The notes under the pieces: generated by a model
Databases searched by the model: none
Told to the model about the DNA's origin: nothing
Seen by the model: only the letters and a program-made list of their open reading frames with translations
Translations under genes and position numbers: made by a program
Assembly (NCBI GenBank): GCA_021823825.1
Contig: JAKANJ010000046.1
Span: 1 to 5,053 of the forward strand
Length of the DNA stretch: 5,053 nt
Direction: 5' to 3'
Origin: a bacterium
GTDB lineage: Bacteria > Patescibacteriota > Minisyncoccia > Phycocordibacterales > UBA1550
Shown: positions 1 to 4,465 of the stretch, in pieces
Layout: each line of letters begins with the position of its first letter
Numbering within the stretch: position 1 is the first letter of the stretch

Positions 1-1
1 C

Positions 2-85
2 CTTCTTGCTAAGATTACTTTTGCTGAGTCCAAGAAAATAGCCAAAGATGCATACGCGTTCCTTGCTGGGGAGATTAAATTATAA
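2..85 (+). CDS. C-terminal end of an unidentified protein (5' part outside window)
   Basis: The reading frame starting at base 2 is open for 27 codons and ends with TAA at 83-85. The other two + frames stop early, at TAA 10-12 and at a TAG near base 40. The visible tail ends in AYAFLAGEIKL and looks like an amphipathic Lys/Ala-rich helix. That is too little to name a family. It is followed 22 bases later by the next start codon, and the -10 box of that gene lies just past this stop. The coding call rests only on the open frame and the plausible composition. Confidence 0.55.
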   Translation, partial: LLAKITFAESKKIAKDAYAFLAGEIKL

Positions 86-93
86 ATTTATTG

Positions 94-99
94 TATAAT
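94..99 (+). promoter_or_regulatory. -10 box of the 108-551 gene, near-leaderless
   Basis: A perfect TATAAT ends 8 bases before the ATG at 108. With the usual 7-base step from the end of the -10 box, transcription would start at about 106, leaving a 2-nt leader. No good -35 is visible at 16-18 bp spacing, and there is no exact TGn extension (TTG precedes the box). No Shine-Dalgarno site lies between the box and the ATG. Confidence 0.6.
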
Positions 100-107
100 T
101 ACTAAGC

Positions 108-551
108 ATGAAAAAAGTCTATATTGTCGTTTTGGTACTAGCGGTTTGTCTTGGCCTTTATGTGTTTCTTCCTCGCATAAGTAATGCACCAACAAAAGGC
201 ACGAGCCAAAGCGCACCTTCACAAAACACCTCATTGCCTGTTACGGGGGATGTAACTCTTGCAATTGGACAAAAAGGCCAGGTGGGTGATCTTAGCCTTG
301 TTTGGAATAAGCCAATAGAAGACAGCCGCTGTCCTGCGGGGGTGCAGTGTATATGGGCAGGTGATGTCCGCGTAAACGTAACAATGTCACTCGCTGGATA
401 TTCTGAAACAACAAATCTTTCAACAACAAATGCAGGTTTCTTGTTTGACGGTCATGCTGTTTCTATTACTTCTGTCACACCTACGCTCGACCAGTCAAGC
501 GTAATTTCTCCACAAGACTACAGAATTACTTTTCACGTTGAAGCGCGCTAG
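108..551 (+). CDS. Membrane-anchored extracytoplasmic protein with SRCPxxxxCxWAG motif, function unknown
   Basis: This 147-residue protein starts with two lysines followed by a hydrophobic helix at about residues 4-22. A Ser/Thr/Pro-rich linker (about 24-47) precedes a beta-rich domain (about 48-147), so it is probably exported and tethered to the membrane. The domain carries DSRCPAGVQCIWAGDV at 72-87. The two cysteines (C75, C81) could form a disulfide outside the cell. From memory, this SRCP...C.WAG signature recurs in small secreted or lipoprotein-like proteins of several phyla without assigned function. C14 sits in LAVC, where valine at -1 makes a poor lipobox, and the SNA-P junction at 25-28 is a poor signal peptidase I site. 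Retention as an N-terminal anchor is therefore the simplest reading. The start follows from the -10 box just upstream and the intact signal helix. It is probably transcribed alone. Confidence 0.85.
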   Translation: MKKVYIVVLVLAVCLGLYVFLPRISNAPTKGTSQSAPSQNTSLPVTGDVTLAIGQKGQVGDLSLVWNKPIEDSRCPAGVQCIWAGDVRVNVTMSLAGYSETTNLSTTNAGFLFDGHAVSITSVTPTLDQSSVISPQDYRITFHVEAR

Positions 552-569
552 TTTTGGCAGTGTTTAGGC

Positions 570-598
570 TTGCATTTTTATTAAATATATGCTACAGT
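570..598 (+). promoter_or_regulatory. Promoter of the cold-shock gene: TTGCAT-N17-TACAGT with extended -10
   Basis: The -35-like TTGCAT (570-575) is separated by exactly 17 bp from TACAGT (593-598), which is preceded by TGC (590-592), an extended -10. The predicted start is about base 605. A second TACAGT occurs at 647-652, without a TGn or a -35 element. It would give a 14-nt leader and is the weaker candidate. Confidence 0.6.
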
Positions 599-604
599 TG
601 AAGA

Positions 605-672
605 GTATTTAGCACAAGGGGACAGAGTCGAGTTTCGCAGGCGGAATACAGTAATCACAAATAGCACAACAT
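605..672 (+). other. Predicted 68-nt 5' leader of the cold-shock gene
   Basis: If transcription starts near 605, the cold-shock mRNA carries a leader of about 68 nt, unlike every other gene here. The leader has a purine-rich AAGGGGACAGAG stretch near 616-627, about 45 bases from the ATG and so not a normal ribosome binding site. TAGCACAA occurs twice, at 610-617 and 662-669, the second just before the start codon. I see no strong hairpin. Cold-shock genes in other bacteria often have regulatory leaders, so such a role is possible here, but it is inference. Confidence 0.35.
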
Positions 673-870
673 ATGACAGGAAAAATTAAAACCCTTACTG
701 ATCGTGGATTTGGTTTCATTTCTCGCGAAGGCGAGTCAAAGGACCTTTTCTTCCACTCTAAGGATTTGGTTGGTGTTACTTTCGAAGAATTGAAGCAAGG
801 AGATACTCTTAGCTTTGACGTAGTAGAAGGCGACAAGGGTCTTTCAGCAGTGAACGTTTCACGCGTATAG
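673..870 (+). CDS. csp: Cold-shock domain protein (CspA family)
   Basis: This 65-residue single-domain protein is close to the usual 65-70 residues of the family. The RNP1 motif RGFGFISRE lies at residues 11-19 and the RNP2-like DLFFHSKDL at 24-32. These supply the surface aromatics (F13, F15, F26, F27, H28) that stack on single-stranded RNA or DNA. The rest (GDTLSFDVVEGDKGLSAVNV, 43-62) matches the conserved last strands of the OB fold. It is expected to act in the cytoplasm as an RNA chaperone that melts secondary structure. ATG 673 is the only reasonable start, because an in-frame TAA lies at 652-654. There is no Shine-Dalgarno site. The gene has its own promoter and a strong terminator 5 bases after its TAG stop, so it is a single-gene unit. 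Its cold responsiveness cannot be judged from sequence. Confidence 0.95.
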   Translation: MTGKIKTLTDRGFGFISREGESKDLFFHSKDLVGVTFEELKQGDTLSFDVVEGDKGLSAVNVSRV

Positions 871-875
871 GCCAC

Positions 876-920
876 CATACAAAAAGCCGACCCGTACTAT
901 ACGGGTCGGCTTTTTGTATG
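876..920. terminator. Strong bidirectional intrinsic terminator after the cold-shock gene
   Basis: A perfect 21-bp inverted repeat (876-896 against 900-920) has a 3-nt loop. The core GCCGACCCGT/ACGGGTCGGC is flanked by AAAAA on the left and TTTTT on the right. The T-run follows the GC-rich core on either strand, so it can stop transcription from both directions. It insulates the cold-shock gene from the 972 gene. Confidence 0.93.
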
Positions 921-934
921 ACTGTGCGAGTACC

Positions 935-963
935 TTGATTTTTTTATATTTTTATGGTACTAT
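935..963 (+). promoter_or_regulatory. Promoter of the 972 gene: TTGATT-N17-TACTAT with extended -10
   Basis: TTGATT (935-940), a 17-bp spacer and TACTAT (958-963) preceded by TGG (955-957) make a complete sigma70-type extended -10 promoter. The predicted start is about 970, 2 nt before the ATG at 972. The same TTGATT-N17 layout is used by the minus-strand rluF gene. Confidence 0.72.
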
Positions 964-971
964 GAAAGGAT

Positions 972-1214
972 ATGAAAAGAGATGGAGATAGGATAAAAGA
1001 GAGTGAAATGCGCATATCTATTACTGATTTTTTGGCATCTTTCAATAAAAATATGCCAAAAGGTTTTCCCTTGGTGACTCCTGCTCTCCTAAAGAAATTC
1101 CAGGATGCTCATCCAATGCTTTTTAAGGACGGCAATGTTACCTGGTCACTGGATCAACATCGTAAGAAACTTATAGACTGGCTTCCGAGGAATCTTGAGA
1201 TACACCAGAAGTAA
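972..1214 (+). CDS. Small basic hypothetical protein, 80 residues
   Basis: I cannot assign this protein to a named family. It has no signal peptide or membrane segment and is Lys/Arg-rich. Its core (about residues 14-74) reads as helices with turns: RISITDFLASFNKNMPKGF, TPALLKKFQDAHPMLFK, then GNVTWSLDQHRKKLIDWLPRN. The compact HPMLFKDGNVTWSLDQHRKK stretch looks like a conserved small-domain signature. A nucleic-acid or protein-binding role is possible but unproven. There are two candidate starts: ATG 972, which fits the promoter with a 2-nt leader, and in-frame ATG 1008 (MRISITDF), preceded only by a weak GAGAG. An AAAGGA at 965-970 is too close to ATG 972 to serve as a normal ribosome binding site. 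The gene ends 38 bases before the DUF2779 gene and may be partly co-transcribed with it. Confidence 0.8.
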   Translation: MKRDGDRIKESEMRISITDFLASFNKNMPKGFPLVTPALLKKFQDAHPMLFKDGNVTWSLDQHRKKLIDWLPRNLEIHQK

Positions 1215-1237
1215 CTTCTCGTTTCTCGGCTCTTTTG

Positions 1238-1246
1238 TGATACAAT
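1238..1246 (+). promoter_or_regulatory. Extended -10 promoter of the DUF2779 gene, leaderless
   Basis: TGATACAAT is an extended -10 (TG, one base, TACAAT at 1241-1246). Counting 7 bases on puts the transcription start at 1253, the first base of the GTG start codon. No good -35 is seen, which an extended -10 can compensate for. Confidence 0.62.
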
Positions 1247-1252
1247 CATTTC

Positions 1253-2749
1253 GTGAATATTTCTAAAACTACATTTCAAGATTACCTTTTTTGTGCAAAA
1301 AATGTTTGGCTAAAACTTCACAAGCCAGAACTGCTGGAGGAATTTGCATTATCTGAATTTGAAAGGCATCTTGTCGAACAGGGCAATGAAGTAGAGCTTC
1401 ATGCACGAAATCTTTTTCCAAACGGCGTAGAGGTTACAGAAACAGGAGAGCGTGCGTGCGAAGTGACCGCAGAGTTAATGGCCCAAAAAACACCTGCAAT
1501 ATTTCAGGCAACATTCATTGTGGATGGCTTTATCGCACGTAATGATGCCCTTGTTTGGGATCCTCAGAATAAGTGCTGGAATCTCTATGAAATAAAGGGA
1601 ACAAACTCAATAAACGATACAGGAAATGATCATAATCACCTCGACGATCTCGCATTTCAGGCATCAGTACTTCGTCGTTCCCACGTACCCGTGGGCAAGT
1701 ACTTTCTTGTTCACTTAAATAATAAATATGTTCGTGTTGGCGATCTCAACTATGATGAACTATTTCTGATTGAGGACAAAACTGAAGAAATTTTAGCGCG
1801 ACTTCCGGTTGTTGAAGAACAAATGGAGACGGCAAAGTGGTACCTTTCAAGCGAAAAAGAGCCACCAGAGGGCTGCAACTGTATTTATAAAGGGCGAAGC
1901 CAGCATTGCACAACGTTCACGTATTCAAACAAAAACGTTCCTGCCTATTCTGTGCACGATCTTTCCCGAATAGGATCAAGCAAGAAAAAATTGAATGCTC
2001 TGATTGAACGTAAAATATATGAAATTGAGAACATTCCCGATGACATAGATTTTTCTGAAATTCAAGCAAACCAAATAATGGTGCATCGTCAGCAAAAACC
2101 AATTATTAATATTGACGGAATCAGAGAGGAACTTGAGTCTCTCGCATTTCCCCTTTATTTTCTAGATTATGAAACCTATGCTCCTGCGATTCCGTCATTG
2201 AGCGGTTATAGTCCCTATCAGAGAATACCATTTCAATTTTCGTTGCATATCCTTGAAACACCCGATGCCGAGATGACTCATATTGAATATCTGCAAACTG
2301 AGGCGAAGGACCCATCTGAAGATGTGGCTAAACTTCTGGATAGCTCAATCGGCGCCATTGGAACGGTCATCGCTTGGAATAAGTCATTTGAAGCAGGTGT
2401 AAATAGGGAAATTGGCGCAAGGTTGCCTGAGTACAAGAATGCGATGGAGCGGATAAACAACATGCTCTACGATCTTATGGATGTATTTAAAAAACAGCAC
2501 TACGTGCACCCTGATTTTCGGGGGAGTACATCAATTAAAAAAGTATTGCCTGTTCTCGTACCCGAGCTATCCTACAAAGAACTGAATATTCACGAAGGTG
2601 GGCAGGCATCAAATTCGTGGGCAGAGATGGTGTCACCAGCAACCCACCCTGATGTGAGTGAGAAAATCGCAGCCGACCTAAAAGTCTATTGCGGACTCGA
2701 TACCTATGCAATGTATGCAATCTGGAAAGAACTTCAAAAATTGCTATAA
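1253..2749 (+). CDS. DUF2779-type protein: RecB/Cas4-like Fe-S nuclease domain plus DnaQ-like exonuclease domain
   Basis: This 498-residue cytoplasmic protein appears to carry two nuclease folds. The N-terminal part (about 1-225) resembles PD-(D/E)XK nucleases of the RecB/Cas4 type. It has SKTTFQDYLFC at 4-14, GNEVELHARNLFPNG at 44-58, D98, the E113-I-K115 catalytic core and Q136. C14 with C208, C210 and C219 could bind a 4Fe-4S cluster, as in Cas4 and AddB. A helical linker (about 230-298) joins a DUF2779 domain (about 299-498) with DEDD-exonuclease-like motifs: FLDYET (D305, E307), AWNKSFEAG (N375, E380), D410, and YCGLD (Y479, D483; a YxxxD spacing). Function is unknown; DNA repair, defence or RNA/DNA processing are all possible. 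The GTG start is supported by the conserved N-terminus and by the lack of another start before residue 75. No Cas genes or CRISPR repeats accompany it here. Confidence 0.88.
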   Translation: MNISKTTFQDYLFCAKNVWLKLHKPELLEEFALSEFERHLVEQGNEVELHARNLFPNGVEVTETGERACEVTAELMAQKTPAIFQATFIVDGFIARNDALVWDPQNKCWNLYEIKGTNSINDTGNDHNHLDDLAFQASVLRRSHVPVGKYFLVHLNNKYVRVGDLNYDELFLIEDKTEEILARLPVVEEQMETAKWYLSSEKEPPEGCNCIYKGRSQHCTTFTYSNKNVPAYSVHDLSRIGSSKKKLNALIERKIYEIENIPDDIDFSEIQANQIMVHRQQKPIINIDGIREELESLAFPLYFLDYETYAPAIPSLSGYSPYQRIPFQFSLHILETPDAEMTHIEYLQTEAKDPSEDVAKLLDSSIGAIGTVIAWNKSFEAGVNREIGARLPEYKNAMERINNMLYDLMDVFKKQHYVHPDFRGSTSIKKVLPVLVPELSYKELNIHEGGQASNSWAEMVSPATHPDVSEKIAADLKVYCGLDTYAMYAIWKELQKLL

Positions 2750-2750
2750 T
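2742..2750 (+). promoter_or_regulatory. Extended -10 promoter of tspO, overlapping the upstream stop codon
   Basis: TGCTATAAT is a perfect extended -10 (TATAAT at 2745-2750). It contains the TAA stop (2747-2749) of the DUF2779 gene. The predicted start is about 2757, giving a 4-nt leader before ATG 2761. No clear -35 is seen. A second -10-like TACAAT (2755-2760) abuts the ATG but would start transcription inside the gene. Confidence 0.65.
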
Positions 2751-2760
2751 TACATACAAT

Positions 2761-3168
2761 ATGAAAAAAAATTATGAATGGTATCAAACACTCATAAAAC
2801 CGAGCTGGGCGCCACCAGCTAAGGTCTTTGGGCCTGTATGGACGTTCCTCTACGTCATTATTGCTGTTTCATATGGATTTATCGGGTATCAATTTTTTGT
2901 AAAAGGAATGCCGTTTATTCTGGCACTTCCATTTCTTCTAAATCTCTTATTCAATTTTGCGTATACCCCTATCCAGTTTCGTTTTAAAAATCTACCTCTT
3001 GCTACCTTAGATATCCTCCTTACACTTTCAACGCTTGTTTGGGCGATGATGGCAATCTTCCCCTTTATCAAATGGGTTAGTCTTGTCAATATTCCATACC
3101 TTCTTTGGGTAACATTTGCGGCTATATTGCAAGTTGAGATTACATTGCTCAATAGAAAAACTGTATAA
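2761..3168 (+). CDS. tspO: TspO/MBR family (tryptophan-rich sensory protein), shortened at the N-terminus
   Basis: This 135-residue integral membrane protein belongs to the TspO/peripheral benzodiazepine receptor family. The family signature WYQTLIKPSWAPPAKVFGPV runs from 7 to 26 and continues WTFLY (27-31). IPYLLWVTFAAILQ (111-124) matches the conserved last helix. Family members bind porphyrins and other hydrophobic ligands. In vivo roles differ and are debated. Normal members are about 150-160 residues with five helices, and the first helix precedes the WYxxLxKPxW motif. Here that motif begins at residue 7, leaving about four helices (about 22-46, 51-69, 79-101, 106-130). The usual tryptophan of the NxxWN motif is phenylalanine (NLLFN, 61-65). 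ATG 2761 is chosen because the upstream in-frame extension to 2689 lies inside the DUF2779 gene and is not hydrophobic. The gene follows the DUF2779 stop by 11 bases. Confidence 0.92.
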   Translation: MKKNYEWYQTLIKPSWAPPAKVFGPVWTFLYVIIAVSYGFIGYQFFVKGMPFILALPFLLNLLFNFAYTPIQFRFKNLPLATLDILLTLSTLVWAMMAIFPFIKWVSLVNIPYLLWVTFAAILQVEITLLNRKTV

Positions 3169-3191
3169 AATTTTTTCTGTTTAATATGCTG

Positions 3192-3200
3192 TGCTATTAT
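3192..3200 (+). promoter_or_regulatory. Extended -10 promoter of dgkA
   Basis: TGCTATTAT is an extended -10 with its hexamer at 3195-3200. The predicted start is about 3207, a 5-nt leader before ATG 3212. The box overlaps the in-frame GTG at 3191, which argues against that codon as the translation start. A run of Ts lies around the -35 position, with no clear TTGACA match. Confidence 0.6.
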
Positions 3201-3211
3201 TTAAAAAAATA

Positions 3212-3565
3212 ATGAAAAAATGGCTTAAAAGTTTTGGGTGGGCACGAAATGGTTTATCAACCGTATGGAAAGAGGAAGCAAACTTTCGTATTGAGCTTTT
3301 TGCGGCTTTCGCGCTGATTGTTTTTGCAGCGTACTTTGATTTTTCAGTAATTGAATGGGTTGTTGTAGTCGCCGTTATCACCATGGTACTTACCGGAGAA
3401 GTGGTAAACACGGTAGTAGAAGATTTGTGCAACAAAATTGAGCCACGGCAGGACCCTGCAATTGGCAAAATAAAAGATATGGCAGCAGGGTTTGTTTTAC
3501 TCGTTTCCATTGGTGCTGGAATAATGGGCTCACTTCTAATACTTGCCCATTTTTTTTCTAAATAG
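3212..3565 (+). CDS. dgkA: Diacylglycerol kinase / undecaprenol kinase family (DgkA)
   Basis: This 117-residue membrane protein is of normal DgkA length (about 115-130). It has an amphipathic N-terminus with EEANFRIELF (21-30), then hydrophobic helices at about 29-41, 46-61 and 91-113. The active-site signature GEVVNTVVEDLCNKIEP (62-78) contains E63, N66 and E70, matching E69, N72 and E76 of the E. coli enzyme. KIKDMAAGF (86-94) supplies D89, matching D95. The enzyme transfers phosphate from ATP to diacylglycerol or, in many Gram-positives, undecaprenol, recycling the cell-wall lipid carrier. Which substrate applies here cannot be told. N74 stands where E. coli has D80, an unusual change. ATG 3212 fits the promoter; GTG 3191 would add seven residues overlapping the -10 box. 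The 3' end holds an apparent terminator inside the coding region and faces rluF at a 2-base gap. Confidence 0.93.
   Translation: MKKWLKSFGWARNGLSTVWKEEANFRIELFAAFALIVFAAYFDFSVIEWVVVVAVITMVLTGEVVNTVVEDLCNKIEPRQDPAIGKIKDMAAGFVLLVSIGAGIMGSLLILAHFFSK
3523..3557 (+). terminator. Intrinsic terminator-like hairpin inside the 3' end of dgkA
   Basis: AATGGGC (3523-3529) pairs with GCCCATT (3545-3551), a 7-bp stem with a 15-nt loop. It is followed directly by six further Ts (3552-3557; the whole T-run is 3550-3557). This is terminator architecture for + strand transcripts. It lies before the dgkA stop at 3563-3565, so termination at the T-run would cut the message within the last codons. The long loop lowers confidence. 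On the minus strand the stem is followed only by ATTATT, so it would be weak for rluF. Confidence 0.45.
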
Positions 3566-3567
3566 CA

Positions 3568-4326
3568 CTAGAGTCCAATACTTTTTTTGAGTGTTGCAAG
3601 TTCTGTTCCTGCGATAGGACGATAGGAACCCTCTTTTAGGTCACCGAGTGTGACATTCATTACGCGAATACGAGTAAGTTCTAAAACTTGGTACCCCTCA
3701 GCGGTGCACATTCTACGAATCTGGTGTTTTTTTCCTTCGGTCAAAGTAATTCGGAAAAGTGTTTCTCCTGCACGACGTGCTTGTGCGGGTTTAGTTTTGT
3801 ATGACTCAATCAGTATTCCACGCTCAAGGTGTCGAATAAATGAATCACTTATCGGTTTGTCTACCTTTACGAGATACTCTTTTTCATGGACTCGGTCAGG
3901 GGATAAAATACGATCTGTCAAACGACCGTCATTAGTGAGAATAATAAGACCACGGGAATCCTTGTCCAGCCGTCCTAGTGGGAAAAGTCCACGGAGTGCC
4001 GGTACTGCCATTTTTATGCTTTCACCTTCTTTTTGAGTATCAGTAGAGATGCCTCTTGGCTTGTAATAGGCAATGTAGCGATGGCGTAACTCGTCTTGCG
4101 ACATTACCGTAGGGGAAACTGATACGACATCTTTTTCCTCAACCTTATCGCCGATTTTTGCAACTCGGTCATTTATTTTTACAAGTCCTTTCGTAATAAG
4201 ATCGTCTGCACCGCGGCGTGTTGAAAAACCTTTATGTGCAAGATAGCGATTTATACGTACCGGAAAGGTGAGTGGCTCAAGCACACCAGGCTGTTTGATG
4301 GAACTTTTGGCTGGTGTTTTTTTCAT
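3568..4326 (-). CDS. rluF: 23S rRNA pseudouridine synthase, RsuA/RluB/RluF family, RluF-like
   Basis: This 252-residue cytoplasmic enzyme is of normal length for the family. A basic tail (1-20) precedes an S4 RNA-binding domain (about 23-65: VRINRYLAHKGFSTRRGADD onwards). The catalytic domain carries PLGRLDKDSRGLIILTNDG at 116-134, with D121 as the catalytic aspartate. HEKEYLVKVDKPISDSFIRH (147-166), FRITLTEGKKHQIRRMC (191-207) and LTRIRVMNVTLGDLKEG (217-233) follow the E. coli RluF pattern more closely than RsuA or RluB. RluF isomerises U2604 of 23S rRNA in E. coli; the exact target here is unproven. The gene converges on dgkA with a 2-base gap and diverges from tgt. Its ATG coincides with the predicted transcription start, so the mRNA would be leaderless. 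Confidence 0.93.
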   Translation of the reverse strand: MKKTPAKSSIKQPGVLEPLTFPVRINRYLAHKGFSTRRGADDLITKGLVKINDRVAKIGDKVEEKDVVSVSPTVMSQDELRHRYIAYYKPRGISTDTQKEGESIKMAVPALRGLFPLGRLDKDSRGLIILTNDGRLTDRILSPDRVHEKEYLVKVDKPISDSFIRHLERGILIESYKTKPAQARRAGETLFRITLTEGKKHQIRRMCTAEGYQVLELTRIRVMNVTLGDLKEGSYRPIAGTELATLKKSIGL

Positions 4327-4332
4327 GCCTAT

Positions 4333-4361
4333 ATTATAGCATAGACTTTATGAAAAATCAA
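4333..4361 (-). promoter_or_regulatory. Promoter of rluF: TTGATT-N17-TATAAT with extended -10, leaderless
   Basis: Read on the minus strand, TTGATT (4361-4356), a 17-bp spacer ending in TGC, and TATAAT (4338-4333) form a near-ideal extended -10 promoter. Seven bases past the -10 box is 4326, the A of the rluF ATG, so transcription and translation would start at the same base. Confidence 0.78.
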
Positions 4362-4407
4362 GTTACGACGCGAGGCAGTTCATTGGTAACAACATCCACC
4401 CAACGGG

Positions 4408-4427
4408 ATATACGCCATGGCGTATAT
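4408..4427. repeat. 20-bp perfect palindrome in the rluF-tgt divergent region
   Basis: ATATACGCCATGGCGTATAT (4408-4427) is its own reverse complement. It is followed by A and six Ts (4429-4434). It could be a dimeric-repressor operator, or as RNA an 8-bp stem with a CATG loop plus T-run, a weak terminator on the + strand. It lies about 25 bp upstream of the tgt -10 box and about 50 bp beyond the rluF -35. It also falls in a 28-codon open frame (ATG 4350 to TAA 4434-4436) that I do not annotate as a gene. The palindrome is certain; its function is not. Confidence 0.8.
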
Positions 4428-4449
4428 ATTTTTTAAATAGATTTTTCTG

Positions 4450-4458
4450 TGGTAGAGT
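4450..4458 (+). promoter_or_regulatory. Extended -10 promoter of tgt, near-leaderless
   Basis: TGGTAGAGT gives an extended -10 with hexamer TAGAGT (4453-4458), a weaker match than the others. The predicted start is about 4465, one base before ATG 4466. The -35 region is a T/A run without a TTGACA match. GAG in the box is the only Shine-Dalgarno-like sequence and would not be in the transcript. Confidence 0.45.
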
Positions 4459-4465
4459 CATCCTT

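Noticed and set aside
141..152. Lipoprotein signal (LAVC) in the 108-551 protein
   Set aside because: Valine directly before the cysteine is disfavoured in lipoboxes and the cysteine lies mid-helix, so an uncleaved anchor is more likely.
609..878. 89-codon minus-strand open frame over the cold-shock gene
   Set aside because: It is antisense to a clear cold-shock domain gene, has no recognisable domain, and its start falls in the terminator stem.
965..970. AAAGGA as a Shine-Dalgarno site for the 972 gene
   Set aside because: Only one base separates it from the ATG, too close for normal ribosome binding, and most of it would lie upstream of the predicted transcription start.
1253..2749. CRISPR-associated role for the Cas4-like nuclease domain
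   Set aside because: No repeats, no other cas genes and the C-terminal DUF2779 exonuclease-like domain is not a Cas4 feature; the similarity is at fold-motif level only.
1917..2759. Several minus-strand open frames of 61-74 codons inside the DUF2779 gene
   Set aside because: They lie fully opposite a well-supported gene with conserved motifs and encode no recognisable protein; they are shadows.
2689..2760. Upstream ATG that would lengthen TspO by 24 residues
   Set aside because: The extension overlaps the DUF2779 coding region, is not hydrophobic and does not supply the missing first helix; ATG 2761 has a -10 box at the right place.
3153..3177. A/T-only hairpin after tspO (AGAAAAA...TTTTTCT)
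   Set aside because: The stem has almost no G-C pairs and no clean T-run after it, so it is not a credible terminator; more likely chance in AT-rich DNA.
3191..3211. GTG start for dgkA at 3191
   Set aside because: It overlaps the extended -10 box of the same gene, and the added residues MLLFKKI are not needed for the DgkA domain; ATG 3212 is preferred.
2889..3510. Minus-strand open frames opposite tspO and dgkA (87 and 109 codons)
   Set aside because: They are antisense to genes with clear family motifs and have low-complexity translations typical of shadow frames.
3650..4036. 128-codon + strand open frame inside rluF
   Set aside because: It is antisense to a strongly supported pseudouridine synthase; Arg/Ser-rich composition is typical of a shadow frame.
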